Source: Lentzea waywayandensis
GTDB taxonomy: Bacteria > Actinomycetota > Actinomycetes > Mycobacteriales > Pseudonocardiaceae
Assembly: GCF_900115955.1 (NCBI RefSeq)
Contig: NZ_FOYL01000012.1
Location: 242,545 to 306,544, forward strand
Reading direction: 5' to 3'
DNA: 64,000 nucleotides
Positions 60,194 to 64,000 of the stretch are shown here, one piece after another. A program made the translations under genes and the position numbers. The notes below the pieces were generated by a model. That model was not told the origin of the DNA, made no database searches, and saw only the letters and a list, made by a program, of their open reading frames with translations. The stretch's first letter is position 1. Every line of letters starts with the position of its first letter.

Positions 60194-60949
60194 GTGACGG
60201 GTTATGACGCGCTTGCCGAGGTGTACGAGTGGCTCATCTCCGATGCGAAGCTGGCTCCGGCCGAGTTCGCTGCGTCGTTCGATGATGTCCTCAGTCTCCT
60301 GCCGTCGAACGCCCACGTCCTCGATTGTTCGTGCGGAACCGGACAGTTGGCGGTTGGCCTCGCCGGTCTTGGCATCCAGGTTGTCGCAACTGACGCCAGC
60401 GAAACGATGGTTCGTCGGACTGCGGAGTTGTCTGAGGAGTTCGGGGCATCTGTTCGGACAGTGCGGGCGGACTGGGAAGAGTTGCCCGACCATTTCGATG
60501 ACGTCACCTTCGACATGGTGTTCTGCGTTGGCAACTCGCTGCACCATGCCGTCGGCGCGAGAGGCAGGGTTGCTGCTCTGGAGTCGATGTCACGGCTTCT
60601 GCGCCGTGGCGGGCACTTGGTGCTCACCTCCCGCACGTGGGAACTCGTGAGGGCCAAAGGTTCCCGACTGGACGTCAGTGACCGACTCGTCCGCCGGAAC
60701 GGTCGCGATGCCGTCGTGGTCTACCGCTGGGACATTGCGCCGAATTGGGAGGAGGAGCACCACATCGAGATTGCGGTCGCGCAAGTTGATGCGGCTGGGT
60801 CGGTTCTTGTCCGCTCGGAACTGCTGTCGTGCTGGCCCTACCGATACGACGAACTCGAAGTCGAGTTGCACCGGGTCGGACTTCGGATGGAAATGAGCAC
60901 GTTCAACCCTGAGGCCGAGAACTACATGGTGGTGGCGAGCAAGGTGTAG
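60194..60949 (+). CDS. Class I SAM-dependent methyltransferase
   Basis: 251 residues from the GTG at 60194 (GGAGG 9 nt upstream; an earlier GTG at 60176 is in frame). Rossmann methyltransferase: motif I VLDCSCGTGQLAVGLA, motif II VVATDASETMVRRT, motif IV FDMVFCVGNSLHH, then RLLRRGGHLVLTSR. The C-terminal part has WEEEHHIEIAVAQV and YRYDELEVELHRVGL, as in small-molecule or glycine N-methyltransferase-like enzymes. Substrate unknown. Codon use is slightly less GC-rich than that of its neighbours. Confidence 0.85.
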   Translation: MTGYDALAEVYEWLISDAKLAPAEFAASFDDVLSLLPSNAHVLDCSCGTGQLAVGLAGLGIQVVATDASETMVRRTAELSEEFGASVRTVRADWEELPDHFDDVTFDMVFCVGNSLHHAVGARGRVAALESMSRLLRRGGHLVLTSRTWELVRAKGSRLDVSDRLVRRNGRDAVVVYRWDIAPNWEEEHHIEIAVAQVDAAGSVLVRSELLSCWPYRYDELEVELHRVGLRMEMSTFNPEAENYMVVASKV

Positions 60950-61011
60950 ACAACGGGCTCACAGTCCCTGGCCGGACCGCGCGGTCGCTCGCAGGAGGCT
61001 TGCGCTCTCTC

Positions 61012-61091
61012 ATCGGCATGGTGGGACGCTCGTCCAGCGCGTGCCCATCTCGTGTTGGTGAGCCGGAAGCGGGCGCCGCCGAAGTGCTCGA
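61012..61091. repeat. 80-bp direct repeat, copy 1
   Basis: About 90 percent identical to 62151-62230 in the same orientation. It corresponds to the 3' end (minus strand) of the conserved gene at 62184-62498; here it is a fragment ending LEHFGGARFRLTNTR without the rest of the gene. Confidence 0.75.
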
Positions 61092-61177
61092 GCCTAACCT
61101 CGCGGAGGCCACCCCTTGACATGAAGGGTAGTCATGGGCGCGCCGTTGACATGCGAAAACAATGGCTTGGATCCGTT

Positions 61178-62023
61178 TCAGCGATTCCTGATTCGGGTGA
61201 GCTCGAGGCGAACGGGGGAGGCGTTGTCGTCAAAGGTTCCGGTGATCACCAGTCGATCGCCGGTCAGCTCATAGGCACCGTTGAACAACAGGGGCGTGTC
61301 TTTGCGGAGCCATTGTTCCCATATCCGCAGCTCTCGCCGTGCGGGGTCAACCTCGAAATGGTGCTCGATCCATTGGGTGTCGAAGCGGAAGACCACCAGG
61401 TGGGCGCGGTTGTACTCGAAGTACAGGCGCTCAACAGAATGAACAGTGCCGACTGGATGGTAGGTCCCGGTACGGACGTCCCAGGCGCCATCCAACGGCG
61501 TCGGCGCACGGTTGTTCTCATTGGCAATCCAGTATGTGCCAGCGAACGCGGCGACCAACACCGCGACCTGGATGATCACCCTTACGATGACCTCACGCAT
61601 ACCTTGTGTGTCGGTGGAGTGCTGGTCGGTCCAGAGCACGCGCACGAGGTCAGCACGATGCCGGGCCACCACGAAACCCAGGCAGGCGGTGGTTGCCGCA
61701 GCCATCACGGTACCGCTGGCGTCGACGCCATAGGTCAGATCGATCAGCGTGATCGTGGCGAGCACGCCCAGTCCGCCGCACGCTGCCATCAATGTGGTCT
61801 TGCGCCAGCACAGCAGTACTCCGAGAGTGATCTGGACCAGCGCGACCAGCGTGCCGAAAATCGGCGAGAAGCCGAAGTAGTGCCAGGTCAGCCAGAAACC
61901 TGAGACATCACCCATTGGCTTGTCCAATTCGGACGACAGAACCGTGAACTGCGACCCGTTGAGCTTCGCGAATCCATAGACGACCAGCACCAACGCGGCC
62001 CCGTATCGGCAGAACGCGTACAA
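61178..62023 (-). CDS. DoxX-like membrane protein with soluble C-terminal domain
   Basis: 281 residues; the start is probably TTG at 62023 after GGGGGTAG. Four N-terminal membrane helices (ALVLVVYGFAKLNG, FGTLVALVQITLGVLLCW, MAACGGLGVLATITLIDL, TVMAAATTACLGFVVA), the first with the DoxX-like F-A-K-x-N/G motif. A fifth helix (VIVRVIIQVAVLVAAFAG) precedes an extracytoplasmic beta-rich domain of about 105 residues (LDGAWDVRTGTYHPV, RLYFEYNRAHLVVFRF, YELTGDRLVITGTFDD) like a lipocalin-type fold. Function unknown. The gene lies between the two 80-bp direct repeats. Confidence 0.7.
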   Translation of the reverse strand: MYAFCRYGAALVLVVYGFAKLNGSQFTVLSSELDKPMGDVSGFWLTWHYFGFSPIFGTLVALVQITLGVLLCWRKTTLMAACGGLGVLATITLIDLTYGVDASGTVMAAATTACLGFVVARHRADLVRVLWTDQHSTDTQGMREVIVRVIIQVAVLVAAFAGTYWIANENNRAPTPLDGAWDVRTGTYHPVGTVHSVERLYFEYNRAHLVVFRFDTQWIEHHFEVDPARRELRIWEQWLRKDTPLLFNGAYELTGDRLVITGTFDDNASPVRLELTRIRNR

Positions 62024-62150
62024 CGTCTACCCCCATCGCATCGCTTCTGTTGACAACCGTGATCGCCGGACACCTGACTAAAAGTAAAGCCTGAGGTGCC
62101 TGCGTCTCATGCCCTCAGCAGTATCTCACCGATCCGGCAAACACATTCAA

Positions 62151-62230
62151 ATCGGCATGGTGGGACGCTCGTTCAGCGCGTGCCTATCTCGGGTTGGTGA
62201 GCCGGAAGCTGGTGCCGCTGAGGTGCTCGA
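62151..62230. repeat. 80-bp direct repeat, copy 2
   Basis: Partner of 61012-61091. It covers the last codons and downstream sequence of the intact minus-strand gene at 62184-62498. Confidence 0.75.
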
Positions 62231-62498
62231 GGTTGAGGTGCGGGGGTGCACCCTTCGGCCATGGCGCAAGCTGTTGGGTGATAAGCCAACGGCCTACGTC
62301 CGCGCTTCGCAATTCGGTGCAGGCTCGCCAGAACGAGGCGGACAGGGCCACGTTGGTCATGCCGTGAGGGCCAAGATCGATCTGGATGGACGTCCACTCG
62401 CGACGGAAGTGCTGATCTCGATCCGCGGCGGAGAGCCGCAGCCCGTAGCCCGCGCCGGAGAGCCGCCGCGATCCGTTGCTCCATCCTCGGACGATCAT
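62184..62498 (-). CDS. Conserved hypothetical protein
   Basis: 104 residues from the ATG at 62498 (GGAG upstream). Motif-rich: GYGLRLSAADRDQHFRREW, VALSASFWRACTELRSADVG, APWPKGAPPHL and the end LEHLSGTSFRLTNPR. This pattern (SFWRxCxELRSxxIGRW, APWPKGxPP) recurs in uncharacterised actinobacterial proteins, in my recollection. Function unknown. Its 3' end is duplicated about 1.1 kb away. Confidence 0.75.
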   Translation of the reverse strand: MIVRGWSNGSRRLSGAGYGLRLSAADRDQHFRREWTSIQIDLGPHGMTNVALSASFWRACTELRSADVGRWLITQQLAPWPKGAPPHLNLEHLSGTSFRLTNPR

Positions 62499-62584
62499 CC
62501 TCGATCACTCCCTCCTGGCTTACCAGTGTGGCCGCCATCGTGGGCGACTGCGATACGACGATCCGGTTCGTTGCAGGTGTGTTG

Positions 62585-62696
62585 TCAGGTGGCTGAGGCC
62601 ATGCAGGCGGCGAGGATGTAGTTGGGGTGGCGGTCGAGGTTCTTGCGGGCGCGGTCGTAGCGCACTTCCTGCATCCAGCGCACGTACAACTGGGCC
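62585..62696 (-). pseudogene. C-terminal end of a gene interrupted by the IS3 element
   Basis: Directly left of the IS, the minus strand encodes LYVRWMQEVRYDRARKNLDR, then HPNYILAACMASAT and a stop at 62587-62585, with strongly biased codons. The frame is open at the IS junction, so the gene's 5' part must lie right of 63994, outside the window. I do not recognise the family. Confidence 0.65.
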
Positions 62697-62753
62697 TGAC
62701 CCGTTTTGACGGACATCTGAGATCAGGGGTTCTGCCCCTGGAAGGATGTCCTT

Positions 62754-63071
62754 ATGAAGACCACGGGCTCGAACAAGCCCCGGCGTCCTCGTCGTGCGTT
62801 CACCCCGGAGTTCAAGGCGGAGATCGTCGAGCAGTGCCAGCGTGGTGACCGCTCGATCGCCCAGGTCGCGAAGGACTTCGACCTGACCGAGACCGCCGTG
62901 CGCGAGTGGGTCCGCCAGGCCGAACGTGACGCCGGGACCCGCGAGGACGGCGGGCTGAGCAGCGATGAGAAGGCCGAGCTGGCCGCGTTGCGGCGGGAGA
63001 ACCGGCGGCTGCGTGAGGACGTGGAGATCCTCAAGCGGGCCACGGCTTTCTTCGCGAAGGAGACCCGGTGA
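62754..63071 (+). CDS. IS3-family OrfA (transposase helix-turn-helix)
   Basis: 105 residues from the ATG at 62754. The HTH_Tnp_1-type domain begins RAFTPEFKAEIVEQCQRGDR and continues IAQVAKDFDLTETAVREWVR; a leucine-zipper coiled coil follows (ELAALRRENRRLREDVEIL). It overlaps orfB by 4 nt, where the programmed frameshift or re-initiation that makes the fused transposase would occur. Confidence 0.93.
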   Translation: MKTTGSNKPRRPRRAFTPEFKAEIVEQCQRGDRSIAQVAKDFDLTETAVREWVRQAERDAGTREDGGLSSDEKAELAALRRENRRLREDVEILKRATAFFAKETR

Positions 63072-63958
63072 ACGTGTATCCGTTCATCGAGGCGGAGAAC
63101 GCCGGCAGCGGCAACGTCAAGCGTGCCTGCGAGTTGCTCAAGGTCTCCCGTGCCGCCTACTACACCCGCCGTGCCAACGGCCCGTCCGCCCGTGACCGCG
63201 TCGACGCCGCGCTGACCGAGAAGATCATCGCGGTGCACGACGAGTCGAACGGCACCTACGGGACGCCGCGGATCCACGCCGAGCTCGCCGACCAGGGGCA
63301 TCGGCACTCCCGCAAGCGCGTCGCCCGGCTCCTGCGCGAAGCCGGCCGAGCCGGGCGGGCGCCGAAACGCTGGCGCACCACCACGATCCCCGACCCGGCC
63401 GCGACCACCCCGGCCGACCTGATCAAGCGGGATTTCTCTTGCAGCGCAAGAGAAATCAACAGCAGGTGGTGCGGCGACATCACCTACATCAACACCTGGG
63501 AAGGCTGGCTCTACCTCGCGACCGTGATCGACCTCGGCTCCCGGCGCGTCGTCGGCTGGGCCACCGCCGATCACCTGCGCACCGACCTGGTCGAGCAGGC
63601 CCTGCACAACGCCGTCACCCAGCGCCGACCCGAGCCAGGAGTGATCTTCCACTCCGACAGGGGCTGTCAATACACCTCCAGTCAGTACGCCCGCGCGGCC
63701 ACCGACGCCGGAGTGCGGCTATCCGTCGGCCGCAAGGGCCAATGCTGGGACAACGCGGTCGCCGAATCGTTCTTCGCCACCATCAAGACCGAGCTGCTCG
63801 ACCGGCAGCCCTGGCCCACGAAAGCCAAGGCACACAAGGCAATCTTCGAATACATCGAAGGTTGGTACAACACCCGCCGACGGCATTCCAGCCTCGGCTA
63901 CCTCAGCCCCGCCACCTACGAAGCCACCCGATACCAGCCTGCCGATCAGGTAGCGTGA
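63068..63958 (+). CDS. IS3-family OrfB (DDE transposase)
   Basis: 296 residues from the GTG at 63068. An HTH_21-type segment (RVDAALTEKIIAVHDESN, TYGTPRIHAEL) precedes the rve integrase core with the DDE triad: Asp in CGDITYI, Asp in IFHSDRGCQYTS, Glu in DNAVAESFFATIK. The end is YNTRRRHSSLGYLSP, typical of IS3. No stop or frameshift is seen, so it should be active. Confidence 0.94.
   Translation: MNVYPFIEAENAGSGNVKRACELLKVSRAAYYTRRANGPSARDRVDAALTEKIIAVHDESNGTYGTPRIHAELADQGHRHSRKRVARLLREAGRAGRAPKRWRTTTIPDPAATTPADLIKRDFSCSAREINSRWCGDITYINTWEGWLYLATVIDLGSRRVVGWATADHLRTDLVEQALHNAVTQRRPEPGVIFHSDRGCQYTSSQYARAATDAGVRLSVGRKGQCWDNAVAESFFATIKTELLDRQPWPTKAKAHKAIFEYIEGWYNTRRRHSSLGYLSPATYEATRYQPADQVA
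63431..63457. repeat. Perfect 12-bp inverted repeat inside orfB
   Basis: GATTTCTCTTGC, loop AGC, and its exact complement, lying in codons for RDFSCSAREI. It is AT-rich relative to the rest of orfB. It could fold in mRNA and lower transposase translation. Confidence 0.5.
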
Positions 63959-64000
63959 CCACACCTCATCGACCCTGTCCGTCAAAACGGGGCAGCCCCA

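Larger units (their letters stand above)
62697..63994 (+). mobile_element. IS3-family insertion sequence, complete
   Basis: About 1298 bp with terminal inverted repeats: left TGACCCGTTTTGACGGACAT, right (reverse complement) TGCCCCGTTTTGACGGACAG, 18 of 20 identical. The ends are TG...CA. GCC occurs directly on both sides (62694-62696 and 63995-63997), a likely 3-bp target duplication. It encodes orfA and orfB, both apparently intact. Confidence 0.92.

Noticed and set aside
1..64000. CRISPR array, tRNA, rRNA or prophage
   Set aside because: No regularly spaced repeats, no tRNA-like cloverleaf end, no rRNA sequence and no phage structural genes were noticed; I could not run dedicated tools.

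Overview
The window looks like about 64 kb of an actinobacterial chromosome. Coding GC is very high with strong G/C preference at third codon positions. There is a mycothiol-type isomerase, a SARP/BTAD regulator, a class F sortase, many ATGA/GTGA operon overlaps and several leaderless-looking starts. A filamentous genus of Pseudonocardiaceae is my best guess, but this is inference and I could not run a search. I saw no rRNA, tRNA or CRISPR array.

Layout. (1) 1-10714: a four-gene protease module. On the minus strand are a tandem-CHAT protein, a TPR-CHAT protein and a caspase-like protein (cut by the left edge). Divergently transcribed is a DUF900-like alpha/beta hydrolase with a DUF1232-like segment. 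It resembles conflict or programmed-death effector cassettes. (2) 11010-17036: a mycothiol-dependent isomerase-like protein, then a small catabolic regulon (FAH hydrolase, quinone-oxidoreductase-like enzyme, CocE-type hydrolase, TetR regulator). Three copies of one 25-bp operator link these genes. (3) 17170-29943: cell-surface and envelope genes: vanadium haloperoxidase/PAP2-like protein, membrane GT2, DUF4397 protein, class F sortase, nucleotide-sugar dehydrogenase, epimerase, lipoprotein and polysaccharide deacetylase. Two LuxR-type response regulators and a small soluble histidine kinase are interspersed. (4) 30255-48491: a composite RiPP-like biosynthetic locus. It holds two candidate precursor peptides, a radical SAM/SPASM enzyme, S9 and S8 peptidases, a glycosyltransferase, an MFS exporter, a graspetide-type ATP-grasp ligase, a GAF protein, a YcaO-TfuA pair, two DUF6895-like paralogues, a class III cyclase/STAND ATPase regulator and a SARP regulator.

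(5) 49376-50869: a secreted Asp-box (sialidase-like) protein followed by a strong terminator. (6) 51227-56938: a copper-handling island: small DUF2933-like protein, multicopper oxidase, P1B-ATPase with an unusual CPD motif, small membrane protein, SafE-cupredoxin fusion and HMA chaperone. (7) 57088-62498: poorly characterised genes: ferritin-like diiron protein, SAM methyltransferase, DoxX-like membrane protein and a conserved 104-aa protein whose 3' end is duplicated. (8) 62697-63994: a complete IS3-family element with 20-bp terminal inverted repeats and a probable 3-bp target duplication. It interrupts a minus-strand gene whose last 36 codons remain at 62585-62696.

The best candidates for undescribed biology are the composite RiPP locus and the caspase/CHAT/CHAT/hydrolase module. 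All functional statements rest on motif reading by eye; no database search was run.
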